NCBI RefSeq assembly: GCF_000429125.1
Contig: NZ_AUBG01000001.1
Location: forward strand, 310,001-374,000
Direction: 5' to 3'
Source of the DNA: Aequorivita capsosiphonis DSM 23843
Lineage (GTDB): Bacteria; Bacteroidota; Bacteroidia; Flavobacteriales; Flavobacteriaceae
Length of the DNA stretch: 64,000 nucleotides
The notes below the pieces were generated by a model. The model did not search any database, was not told the origin of the DNA, and worked only from the letters and a program-made list of their open reading frames with translations. Position 1 is the stretch's first letter; each line of letters opens with the position of its first letter. This document shows positions 43,968-51,922 of the stretch, in pieces. Made by a program: the position numbers and the translations under genes.

Positions 43968-45519
43968 CTAAAATTTTTAGTACTATTTTTCCAATTTGAT
44001 AAGCTAAATATGGAGGAACTGCATTCCCTACTTGATGAAATTGCATTGTCCTGCTCCCTCTAAAAAGATAATTGTCTGGGAATGTTTGTATTCGGGCAGC
44101 TTCTCGTACGGTTAAACTCCTCACTTGCGATTTATCATAATGAATAAAATAATGACCATCCTTTGATATGTGACTGGTGATTGTGGTAGCAGGCACTCCT
44201 TTCTTCTGAACTCTAAACCTATCTGCAAAGTTTCCAGATTCAGCACTAATATGGTCTGGTAATAGTTTATCTCCATATTCCTTAAAATCCCTCATTCTAG
44301 GGAATTTTTTATATTTATCAGTAAACATCGTAGAAAACATATACCTTTTTAAATCTTCAGTCAGATGGCTTCTTGATTGATGATTTAACACGCCATTGAG
44401 CTTATCATCCATATACCAAAATTGATGGGTTATCTTTTTCTTTTCTTTTCTCTTGTATTTTAAATACTCACTACCTGTTCCATAATCTGATTCATTTATT
44501 TCGAAATCATCTTCGTCTTCATTAAAACCATTTAGCTTTATAAGTTGATTTAGATTATCATTCATAAGAACCTGCCAGTTATCTTTGGAATCTTCGACTT
44601 TCTTATATTTTCTTACTCGTTTTCCTTTTTCATTAAATTCATATCTATCAAAACTTCTATTTAAACCACTTCTAATTTTCGGTAGGTCATCAATCACATC
44701 TTCAATATTTATTTTAGAAACATTCCTTTTTAAAATAGATGGTTTAGCCTCAATGTCTTCTCTAATACCGAGCAGAATTACTCTGTGTCTTTTTTGAGGG
44801 ACACCATAATCTTCAGAGTTTATTATGTATTCTTTAGGTTGCTTTACATTTTCTTCAACTAAAGAGTAGATTTTATAATTATTAATTTTCGTTCCATTAA
44901 TTATTTTATGCGGAGCGGATAGGTCTTCAAGAATCATTTCGAAAACACTATTTCCATCTACTTTGGCAGATATTAATCCTTTAACATTCTCCATTACAAA
45001 TATAGATGGTGAATGTTTCGCAATAACCTTCAAGTATTCTTTATATAAATATACTCTGTGATCATCACTTGAAATCCCACCTACTCGTGACCTTCCCGCC
45101 ATAGAATAAGCTTGACAAGGTGGCCCCCCTATAAGAACCCATTTGTCATCATTTCCAATAATGCTTTTGATTTTTGAATCGAGAAACTTTTCTGAATCTT
45201 TACCTAATTCGAATTTTATAGCTTCCTCTGAAGCAATCTGAAATTCAACAGGATAAGACTTAAATAGTTCTTCAATATTTTTTTCTCTATCTTCAATATT
45301 ATCCGTAGAAATTGCATTGTAATATTCTGTAGGAAGATTATTCTTTTGAAATTGTCGGCAGAAACTTCTTAATAAAAGGGTTTTATGCGCTGATTCATCT
45401 TTCTCAATTGACAAGCCAATCGAAAACCTTCTTTTATTATTCTTGATTATCGATGAGAATCCTTCAGCCAAGCCTCCAGGGCCTGCGAATAAATCTATAA
45501 CTTTTATACTTTTACTCAT
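43960..45519 (-). CDS. drmMII: DNA (cytosine-5)-methyltransferase, DISARM DrmMII
   Basis: 519 residues. All C5-MTase motifs are present in order: I (IDLFAGPGGLAEGF), IV with catalytic Cys135 (GGPPCQAYSMAGRSR), VI (VMENVKG, Glu177), VIII (QKRHRVILLG), IX/X (PATTITSHISKDGHYF, REAARIQTFPDNY, QVGNAVPPYLA). It marks host DNA as self in class 2 DISARM. A long target-recognition region lies between motifs VIII and IX. First gene of the defence operon proper; eight-base overlap with the next gene. Confidence 0.9.
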   Translation of the reverse strand: MSKSIKVIDLFAGPGGLAEGFSSIIKNNKRRFSIGLSIEKDESAHKTLLLRSFCRQFQKNNLPTEYYNAISTDNIEDREKNIEELFKSYPVEFQIASEEAIKFELGKDSEKFLDSKIKSIIGNDDKWVLIGGPPCQAYSMAGRSRVGGISSDDHRVYLYKEYLKVIAKHSPSIFVMENVKGLISAKVDGNSVFEMILEDLSAPHKIINGTKINNYKIYSLVEENVKQPKEYIINSEDYGVPQKRHRVILLGIREDIEAKPSILKRNVSKINIEDVIDDLPKIRSGLNRSFDRYEFNEKGKRVRKYKKVEDSKDNWQVLMNDNLNQLIKLNGFNEDEDDFEINESDYGTGSEYLKYKRKEKKKITHQFWYMDDKLNGVLNHQSRSHLTEDLKRYMFSTMFTDKYKKFPRMRDFKEYGDKLLPDHISAESGNFADRFRVQKKGVPATTITSHISKDGHYFIHYDKSQVRSLTVREAARIQTFPDNYLFRGSRTMQFHQVGNAVPPYLAYQIGKIVLKILDV

Positions 45520-45584
45520 TTACTATCTGTTACCTTTATAAAATCTTCGAAAATCATCAGCATATTTTAAATTCGATTTTCATT

Positions 45585-46376
45585 CTATTTAAGCTTCTCA
45601 ATAAGCTCACTTTTCAGCCATTCAAATGCTGCATTCTGGTCATATTTAATTTCAGGTCTTAACAAGGCTTCCATATCGCCTGTAAAATCAGGATTGTTTT
45701 CCTTTTCTTCCACATTGATTAAAAACTCTTTTTTAATGGGTGGTTTTCCAACTGAAACGCTCATATATTTATAGAAACAATCAATAATTGTAGGAATGTC
45801 CAACTTGTTGTTCAATCTTGAATAATCCAAATCAAATAAATCCCGTCCTTTGCTTCTTTGATACAATGCCCTTAATTTTGTACCCAACAATTCATTGATA
45901 TCATAGGTTCGGATATTGGCTTTACCTTCAAACCAATTGCTTTTTACTTCAAAAGGAAATTCAACCCAAGGCAACACGTTAAAATGTTCTTTACAATTGA
46001 TTTCCAATTTTAATCGTAGTCGGATATTTTCATATTCCGATGTAAATCGATACATCGCCTTTGCACCGTGGCCACCGATTTTAGTGCTTCTTTTTTCTTC
46101 GAAGAAAGTAACTACTTCAGCGATGCGTTGTATTATTGGTTTTATCGGTCCTGGTTTAACTTGAACCAAATCGATATCTTCGGAATAACGTGGCGCAGGG
46201 TTTAGATACAATTTATGAAGTGCCGTACCACCTCTGAATGCCAGATTTTCGTTTAAAAATTCATCCGAAAATATATCGACAAGGGCACGACTGATGACCA
46301 AATCTTGTTCTACCTGTGAAAAATCTCTCCAAGGTGCGTTCATCTGCCATTTCGCTATGTCAGGCCTTGGTATCAT
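45585..46376 (-). CDS. AbiEii-like nucleotidyltransferase toxin
   Basis: 263 residues. Nucleotidyltransferase fold with FRGGTALHKLYLNPAPRYSEDIDLV: the GG...(D)xD pattern of AbiEii/AbiGii toxins. A Lys/Arg-rich middle and KGRDLFDLDYS (about residues 185-195) follow the family. AbiE toxins act as NTP-dependent tRNA-modifying or bacteriostatic enzymes upon phage infection. Overlaps the antitoxin gene upstream by four bases. Ends 66 nt before the methylase, so possibly cotranscribed. Confidence 0.88.
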   Translation of the reverse strand: MIPRPDIAKWQMNAPWRDFSQVEQDLVISRALVDIFSDEFLNENLAFRGGTALHKLYLNPAPRYSEDIDLVQVKPGPIKPIIQRIAEVVTFFEEKRSTKIGGHGAKAMYRFTSEYENIRLRLKLEINCKEHFNVLPWVEFPFEVKSNWFEGKANIRTYDINELLGTKLRALYQRSKGRDLFDLDYSRLNNKLDIPTIIDCFYKYMSVSVGKPPIKKEFLINVEEKENNPDFTGDMEALLRPEIKYDQNAAFEWLKSELIEKLK

Positions 46377-47167
46377 AAATCGCTTTCCATTTTTATATTC
46401 ACATCAACTTTCCATCTATTTTCAACCGCACCTGCCTTTTCATTTGACCTTGGACTCAATAAAACTGGATAGAATTTTTTAAGTTTTAGGTGTTCGTATA
46501 TAAGATTCGCTACGTCAGAATCGGGATTGATTTCGTCCAATAAAAAACCCAAACGTTGTAATACGCTTTTTTGTGAATACCAAGACAACAAATCTTTTGC
46601 ATCAGCCATTTTCATTTCTTCTGTCAATTCTTCTAAAACGGAAAGCATTCTATTTAATCCGCCTATTTTAGTTTGATGGTAAATCAAGTCCACAGCTGTT
46701 AGGCAAGGACTGGATATTTTGTACATTCCTGCATCTCCTTTTTTTGATACTATATTTTTAGTTGGCCAATTAGACACGGTAAAAAAGTCAAGATTGATGG
46801 AATTTTTAGAGATGGATAGCAAAGGTGCTTTGTCGTGAAAGACATATTCCTTTTGGATTTGCTGATGTCCAGCACCATAAGATTTTGCTGCCGAGTATAA
46901 TCCTATATAGTAATTGCGGTCTAAAAACTCAAACAGGCTATTAACGTATAGCTCGATGGGTAATTTCCCGAATTTTGAATATCGTGGCGGAATAATCAAA
47001 TAAAAGTGATGCCGCAAAGGAATGATATCGCCCTTTTGTATAGCGTAAGATAATTGACTCTGTATTGAAGTTTCAGACTTATCTGCTTTAGCAATAAGAA
47101 GTTCGTCCCAATTGAAAGCATAACTTTCAAATGATAATCGTTCTTTTATGAAGTCGGACAGATTCAA
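46373..47167 (-). CDS. AbiEi-like antitoxin/transcriptional regulator
   Basis: 264 residues. N-terminal winged-helix (FNWDELLIAKADKSETSIQSQLSYAIQKGDIIPLRHHFYLIIPPRYS) and C-terminal AbiEi domain (YIGLYSAAKSYGAGHQQIQKEYVF; MYKISSPCLTAVDLIYH). AbiEi represses its own promoter and neutralises AbiEii, without direct contact (type IV TA). An inverted repeat just upstream (47170-47226) fits an operator. Coupled to the toxin gene (ATGA overlap). Confidence 0.88.
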   Translation of the reverse strand: MNLSDFIKERLSFESYAFNWDELLIAKADKSETSIQSQLSYAIQKGDIIPLRHHFYLIIPPRYSKFGKLPIELYVNSLFEFLDRNYYIGLYSAAKSYGAGHQQIQKEYVFHDKAPLLSISKNSINLDFFTVSNWPTKNIVSKKGDAGMYKISSPCLTAVDLIYHQTKIGGLNRMLSVLEELTEEMKMADAKDLLSWYSQKSVLQRLGFLLDEINPDSDVANLIYEHLKLKKFYPVLLSPRSNEKAGAVENRWKVDVNIKMESDL

Positions 47168-47169
47168 TT

Positions 47170-47226
47170 GTAGTAAATTTTCGAGAAATATAGTGAATAT
47201 TAGTTGTTTTCTTGAAAGTTTACTAC
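47170..47226. promoter_or_regulatory. Inverted repeat upstream of the AbiE pair, candidate operator
   Basis: GTAGTAAA (47170-47177) is perfectly complementary to TTTACTAC (47219-47226), beginning 3 nt before the antitoxin start codon. A separate perfect palindrome AAAGATTATAATCTTT (47243-47258) follows. AbiEi proteins are known to bind inverted repeats in their promoters. Confidence 0.55.
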
Positions 47227-47242
47227 ACTTTTTTTGAAATTT

Positions 47243-47258
47243 AAAGATTATAATCTTT
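47243..47258. promoter_or_regulatory. 16-bp perfect palindrome between integrase and AbiE genes
   Basis: AAAGATTATAATCTTT, a perfect dyad 76 nt upstream of the AbiEi start and 39 nt after the integrase stop (leftward). May be a regulator site; no U-tract, so not a terminator. Confidence 0.4.
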
Positions 47259-47296
47259 TAATAACAGATTAAAAATTGATTTACTTTCTGCTTTTC

Positions 47297-48505
47297 TTAA
47301 AAATCTACCACCCTATCCAACGCATCATCCACCTCATCTTGCATAAAATTGGACTGATAAATAATGGTTGTTGTTACCGATGAATGTCTATAAAGCTTCT
47401 GTAACATCTGAATAGGAATCTTACTGCCTGAGATATTTCCAAACGTGTGACGTGCAATGTGCATGCTCAGGTTTTTGGAAATCCCCAACTCTGTAGCTAT
47501 TTTCTTCAAGTGTCTATTACAGGTTCTAGTAACTGTCTTTATTCTGGTACGGAGCGTTTTTGCATCTTTAGGATCAACCATTCTCAACTCTTCAAATACA
47601 AAATCGTCCTGCGCCATTTCTTTGTAAACTTTAAGAATTGGCTTAACCTTTTCTGGAATTTTCAACGAAACCAATTTTTGATTCTTCCCCATACGATAGC
47701 GCAATCTATTATCAATAAAATCTGACCACTTTAACTGCATAACATCACCAATTCTTATTCCTGCAAAATAGAAACTGACTAACCAGATGTTTAAAGCATG
47801 CTGCTGCGCAGGAGTAAGAATTTCTGTACTTTCTAGCAGCTTCACTTCTTCAACGGTTAAGCCAATTTTTTGCGATTCCAAAAATTTTATAGTGTAACCA
47901 CCTCGCCCAAAAGGATAATAATTACGTTCCGCCCATTTCTCCCCTATAGCAATATTAAAAATCGTTCTAATAGCAATCATATAATTTACAGTTGTTCGGT
48001 GTGCCAATCCTCTTTCATTTTTTAAATAAGCTTCAAAACGTTTCAAGAGGTCAAAAGTTATTTCATTAAAATGCAGTTTATCAGCTTTGGCAAAAGCTTT
48101 AAACTTTTCCATTCTTCGTTTAACAACATCACGTTGATGAAACTGTCCCCGATCTTCTAAGCGTCTCAACTGAATTTTTACGGCACTAAAGAAATCAAAA
48201 CGTTCCTTTTTGACAATATTTGTTTTTATAGAAGCTACAGATTGATATTCTCGCTCGGATTCCGCATTTAAAAGCCGTTTATTAGTCTCGCTTAATTTTG
48301 AGAAAATGAGTTGATTAATGGAAATTGCGTCTGGATGTGATTTTCTTACCAGACCCTTCTCCTCATTCCACTCCTTTTTATCGATGTATTGACCTATAAA
48401 AATGTAGGATGACTTTCGATCTTTAGTAATTCTGATAGCGATTGGGTACAACAATCTAGCATTTGGTTTGTTCCTAAGTACGGTTTGAATAGATGCCATA
48501 ATCAA
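47297..48505 (-). CDS. int: Tyrosine recombinase/integrase of the island
   Basis: 402 residues. N-terminal arm-binding (RNKPNARLLYPIAIRITKDRKSSYIFIG), SAM-like core-binding domain (about 100-195), catalytic domain with Arg251 (FAGIRIGD), His349/Arg352 (HIARH), His374 (LYRHSS) and nucleophile Tyr383 (IIYQSNF): complete, so probably active. Type found in Bacteroidota integrative elements. A second ATG two codons in (48499) is an equally likely start. It reads away from the right attachment site, 155 nt from it, with the arm repeat (48533-48555) in between. Confidence 0.93.
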   Translation of the reverse strand: MIMASIQTVLRNKPNARLLYPIAIRITKDRKSSYIFIGQYIDKKEWNEEKGLVRKSHPDAISINQLIFSKLSETNKRLLNAESEREYQSVASIKTNIVKKERFDFFSAVKIQLRRLEDRGQFHQRDVVKRRMEKFKAFAKADKLHFNEITFDLLKRFEAYLKNERGLAHRTTVNYMIAIRTIFNIAIGEKWAERNYYPFGRGGYTIKFLESQKIGLTVEEVKLLESTEILTPAQQHALNIWLVSFYFAGIRIGDVMQLKWSDFIDNRLRYRMGKNQKLVSLKIPEKVKPILKVYKEMAQDDFVFEELRMVDPKDAKTLRTRIKTVTRTCNRHLKKIATELGISKNLSMHIARHTFGNISGSKIPIQMLQKLYRHSSVTTTIIYQSNFMQDEVDDALDRVVDF

Positions 48506-48532
48506 AAATTTAGACTAATAAGATACTAAATT

Positions 48533-48555
48533 TTAGGTACAACATAGGTACAACA
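48533..48555 (+). repeat. Right arm-type direct repeat of the island
   Basis: Tandem AGGTACAACAT and AGGTACAACA units; one base differs from the copy at 30237-30259. Sits 28 nt upstream of the integrase start. Confidence 0.7.
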
Positions 48556-48660
48556 AATGGCCATTTTCCTTGATATCAAATGATATTATGTAAAATAGAA
48601 TTTTATGTAACTAATTGATTTTAAGGTCTTTTGATGTATTTTGAAGAACGTTTTTGAATT

Positions 48661-48703
48661 TTCATAACCCGGAGGCCTCGGGTTCAAGTCCCGATCTCGC
48701 TAC
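48661..48703 (+). pseudogene. tRNA 3' half displaced by integration (attR)
   Basis: Begins TTCATAACCCGGAGG, the 15-bp core identical to 30149-30163, and continues with a T-arm TCGGG-TTCAAGT-CCCGA and acceptor strand TCTCGCTA. The T-stem differs from the intact tRNA, but both sides of the stem changed together, so both versions pair. This is probably the original chromosomal 3' half, displaced when the island brought its own. No 5' half is present. Confidence 0.8.
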
Positions 48704-48705
48704 AA

Positions 48706-48740
48706 AAATCCCCAAAGATAGATTCTATGGGGATTTTTTT
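48706..48740 (+). terminator. Original tRNA terminator
   Basis: AAATCCCCA (48706-48714) pairs with TGGGGATTT (48728-48736), then TTTT. Starts directly after the tRNA remnant. The T-run leads straight into the ATG of the GIY-YIG frame. Confidence 0.8.
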
Positions 48741-48975
48741 ATGGATGAATTTGTAACCTATATTCTATTTTCTGAAAAAATACCATAGAATCTATATTGG
48801 GTATTCAGACGCACTCATTAAACGCTTTTACTCACATAATTACATTTCCAGAAAAGGGTATACATTAAGATATAGACCCTGGGTCGTTCTACATGTTGAG
48901 TTCCATAAAACTAAAAAAGAAGCATTACAGAGAGAATTATTTTTAAAATCTGGTAAGGGAAGAGAACTTATTTAG
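48741..48975 (+). pseudogene. GIY-YIG nuclease-like gene, frameshifted
   Basis: ATG at 48741 opens MDEFVTYILFSEK, then the frame breaks in GAAAAAATACC and stops at TAG. Removing one A from the six-A run restores YHRIYIGYSDAL, KKEALQRELFLKSGKGRELI and a stop at 48975, about 77 residues in total. The Tyr-Ile ... Tyr-Ile-Gly arrangement and the C-terminal FLKSGKGRE are standard for small GIY-YIG proteins. The frameshift could be real decay, a phase variant or a homopolymer error. Lies between two copies of a tRNA 3' end plus hairpin. Confidence 0.75.
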
Positions 48976-49030
48976 AATGAAATTTTCCCAAAATACATAA
49001 GCATAGGATTCATTTCGAAATAAAATGATA

Positions 49031-49109
49031 CGGGGTTCAAGTCCTCCGCCTGAGGCGGACTACAAAACAAAAATCCCCAAAGATAGACTCCAAGGGAATT
49101 TTTTTATGA
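49031..49109 (+). repeat. Second decayed tRNA 3' end with terminator, interrupted by a palindrome
   Basis: GGGTTCAAGTCC followed by a 15-bp palindrome TCCGCCTGAGGCGGA (49045-49059), then CTACA and AAAATCCCCAAAGATAGA, matching the sequence at 48683-48722. The following GGGAATTTTTTT ATG parallels the GGGGATTTTTTT ATG of the first copy. This is a second, older copy of the tRNA 3' end plus terminator. No nuclease frame follows. Confidence 0.65.
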
Positions 49110-49145
49110 ATAAAACTGAAAGTATAATTATATATCAATTTACCA

Positions 49146-50513
49146 TTACTTCAAAAACTGCTCTAATTCTGAAAAATTAAGCGCTCGTTGCTCTCCACTT
49201 TTCATATTTTTAAGAGTAAAAGACTCGGCTTCCATTTCTTTGTCACCAGCCAAAATAGTAAAAGGAATATTTCTTTTATCGGCATAGCCCATTTGCTTCC
49301 CCATCTTTGCGGCATCAGGATATAATTCCACTTTAACACCTGATTTCCGAAGGTTTGTAATTGCTTTCATAGCATATAAAGCTTCCCTTTCTCCAAAATT
49401 TATAAAAAGCGCGTCGCTATTTTCTGAAACGGTTTCTGGAAAAAGATTTAAGTCTTCCATAACAAGGTAAATACGATCCAAACCGAAAGAAATGCCCATT
49501 CCACTCATATTCTTTAAGCCGAAAATCCCTGTGAGATCATCATATCTTCCGCCGCCGCCAATGCTTCCCATATTTACTCCTTCAGGAGCGGAAACCTCGA
49601 TTATTGCACCGGTATAATAATTTAAACCACGAGCCAGCGTCACATCAATTTGCAAAGCTGAAGTCTGTAAACCCAAGGTTTTAATGTTTTCAGAAATAAA
49701 TTCAAGCTCCTCAACACCTTTCATTCCCAAAGAAGAAGCATTTAGCATTCCCTTCAATGAGTTTATCTTTTCTTCATTGCTTCCCCTAAACGAAAATAAA
49801 GGTTGTAATTTTTGTAAAGCTTCTTCAGAAATACCCTTTTCGCGCATTTCCTTTTTAACGCCTTCCTCTCCTATCTTGTCCAGTTTATCCAAGGCAACAG
49901 TAAAATCTATCAATTTATCTTCTGCACCAATGGTTTCTGCTATTCCACTTAATATTTTTCGGTTGTTGATTTTGATGCTAACACCTTTTAAACCGAGCTT
50001 ACTAAAAACAGCATCATAAACCTGCACAAATTCCACTTCCTGCCAAGGCGATTTTGATCCTACTACATCGGCATCGCATTGATAAAATTCTCTAAACCTT
50101 CCTTTTTGAGGTCTATCTGCACGCCAAACGGGTTGGATTTGATACCGCTTAAATGGAAAGGTAATTTCATTTTGATGCTGCACAACATAACGGGCAAAAG
50201 GCACGGTAAGATCGTAACGCAATGCTTTTTCAGAAATTTTCGGAGTTACTTTATTACTGTCTTTCTCTGAATATAATGCGTCATCAACTTTTGACAAATA
50301 ATCTCCGCTATTCAAAATCTTAAAAATCAACCGATCTCCTTCTTCGCCATATTTCCCCATCAGGGTATCGCTGTTTTCAAAGGAAGGCGTTTCAATAGGC
50401 TGAAAACCGTACAAGGAAAAAGTTTTCTTTATAGTGTTGAAAATATAATTGCGACGCGAAACTTCTTCTGGACCGAAATCGCGGGTTCCTTTTGGGGTGG
50501 ATGGTTTTTTCAA
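49146..50513 (-). CDS. hisS: Histidyl-tRNA synthetase
   Basis: 455 residues, class II aminoacyl-tRNA synthetase. Motif 1 region [13 protein letters not shown], motif 2 [13 protein letters not shown], histidine-specific [14 protein letters not shown], motif 3 [14 protein letters not shown], plus C-terminal anticodon-binding domain ([22 protein letters not shown]). ATG at 50513. An A+T-rich hairpin repeat lies in its upstream gap. Confidence 0.96.
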   Translation of the reverse strand: MKKPSTPKGTRDFGPEEVSRRNYIFNTIKKTFSLYGFQPIETPSFENSDTLMGKYGEEGDRLIFKILNSGDYLSKVDDALYSEKDSNKVTPKISEKALRYDLTVPFARYVVQHQNEITFPFKRYQIQPVWRADRPQKGRFREFYQCDADVVGSKSPWQEVEFVQVYDAVFSKLGLKGVSIKINNRKILSGIAETIGAEDKLIDFTVALDKLDKIGEEGVKKEMREKGISEEALQKLQPLFSFRGSNEEKINSLKGMLNASSLGMKGVEELEFISENIKTLGLQTSALQIDVTLARGLNYYTGAIIEVSAPEGVNMGSIGGGGRYDDLTGIFGLKNMSGMGISFGLDRIYLVMEDLNLFPETVSENSDALFINFGEREALYAMKAITNLRKSGVKVELYPDAAKMGKQMGYADKRNIPFTILAGDKEMEAESFTLKNMKSGEQRALNFSELEQFLK

Positions 50514-50545
50514 AATTCCTATAATTCAAGATTTAAAATTCAATA

Positions 50546-50594
50546 TTCAAAGTTGGGTTCAAAAAATTTTGAATTTTGAACCTTGAACTTTGAA
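50546..50594. repeat. A+T-rich hairpin repeat
   Basis: TTCAAAGTT (50546-50554) with AACTTTGAA (50586-50594), and inside it GGTTCAAAA (50556-50564) with TTTTGAACC (50574-50582), all perfect. The stem is too A+T-rich and lacks a U-tract position for a terminator of either divergent neighbour. Same word family as 15562-15592 and 51923-52077. Confidence 0.55.
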
Positions 50595-50673
50595 TTCTTT
50601 AATCAGCAAATATCTTAAATATTAGTAACTTTATCCAACTTTTACAGTCTAATGAGAAACACAAACTAAAAAT

Positions 50674-51915
50674 ATGTTTTCACTGTTTTGGGAAAATGTC
50701 CGCATTGCGCTGGATTCTATAAAAAGTCAGTTGCTTAGAACCATTCTTACCATCGTTATTATTGGGATAGGCATTTGGGCACTAGTAGGTATCCTAAGCG
50801 CTGTAAAGGCACTGGAAACAACCATTTCGGGTAATTTCGCCTCTATGGGAGCAAATACTTTTAATATTCAGCAATACGAATTTGAAGTACAATCCAACCG
50901 AAGTGGCGAAAGGGAAAAAGTGAATCCAATTATCAGTTATAACAATGTTCGGGAGTTCGTAAACAAGTATGAATTCCCCTATACAAAGACCTCGCTCTCC
51001 TTTCAAGGAACTTCTGCAGCCGAGGTAAAATACGGCTCCGAAAAAACGGATCCTGAAGTACAAGTTTTTGGCGTAAATGAAAACTATCTCGACAATACCG
51101 GAACTGAAATTGATCGCGGGAGAAACTTTACCATTTTCGATATCCAAAACAATAACAAAGTTTGCTTACTCGGTTCTGACTTCACGAAAAATCTTTTTAA
51201 AAATGAAGACCCCATCAACAAAACAATAAGTATCCGTGGCGTTAAATTTAAGATTATCGGCTTGCTGAAATCCAAGGGATCCACTTTTGGAAACAATCAG
51301 GATTTAAAAGTTTTGATACCCGTACAAGTGGCGCGTGGAATTTACACACAACCAAATATTAATTACAACATCAGCGTCAAAGTTGACGACAAACAGTTGA
51401 TGGAAGCCGCGCAGGATGAAGCAATAATCACCTTTAGAAATATTAGAGGCCTCAGCCCAGTAGAAGCGAATAACTTTGGGATAGAGCGCAGTGATGATTT
51501 AATAAACAGGATTGCCTCCATTACCCAATACTTAGAAATTGCAGCTTGGATTATCAGCATTATCACCATTTTAGGATCGTCTATTGCTTTGATGAACATT
51601 ATGTTGGTTTCCGTATCGGAACGCACACGCGAAATTGGCGTTCGAAAAGCCTTGGGCGCCAAACGTTCCACCATTTCTACACAGTTTTTTATAGAGACCA
51701 TTGTTATTGGCCAATTCGGGAGTATTCTGGGGATTATTCTCGGAATATTTACCGGTTTTGTTTTTGCTAAAGCCTTCGATTTTGACTTTACACTTCCTTG
51801 GACGGCAATGATTTGGGCCACAATAATAACCTTTATTGTTGCTGTAATAGCGGGATCATATCCAGCGGCAAAGGCGGCGCGACTGGATCCTATTGAAAGT
51901 TTGAGATACGAGTAG
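50674..51915 (+). CDS. MacB/FtsX-type ABC transporter permease
   Basis: 413 residues. N-terminal membrane helix (about 20-42, LTIVIIGIGIWALVGIL), a large periplasmic MacB-PCD domain (about 45-285) and three C-terminal helices (about 288-310, 340-365, 375-400) bearing SERTREIGVRKALGAKR, the conserved FtsX-domain coupling segment. Works with a separate ATPase; none is adjacent. Probable mechanotransmission exporter of lipoprotein, peptide or drug type. Confidence 0.92.
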   Translation: MFSLFWENVRIALDSIKSQLLRTILTIVIIGIGIWALVGILSAVKALETTISGNFASMGANTFNIQQYEFEVQSNRSGEREKVNPIISYNNVREFVNKYEFPYTKTSLSFQGTSAAEVKYGSEKTDPEVQVFGVNENYLDNTGTEIDRGRNFTIFDIQNNNKVCLLGSDFTKNLFKNEDPINKTISIRGVKFKIIGLLKSKGSTFGNNQDLKVLIPVQVARGIYTQPNINYNISVKVDDKQLMEAAQDEAIITFRNIRGLSPVEANNFGIERSDDLINRIASITQYLEIAAWIISIITILGSSIALMNIMLVSVSERTREIGVRKALGAKRSTISTQFFIETIVIGQFGSILGIILGIFTGFVFAKAFDFDFTLPWTAMIWATIITFIVAVIAGSYPAAKAARLDPIESLRYE

Positions 51916-51922
51916 GTAGGGG

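Noticed and set aside
49031-49066. A second functional tRNA gene
   Set aside because: Only a T-arm-like segment is present, interrupted by a palindrome, with no D-arm, anticodon or 5' acceptor strand.
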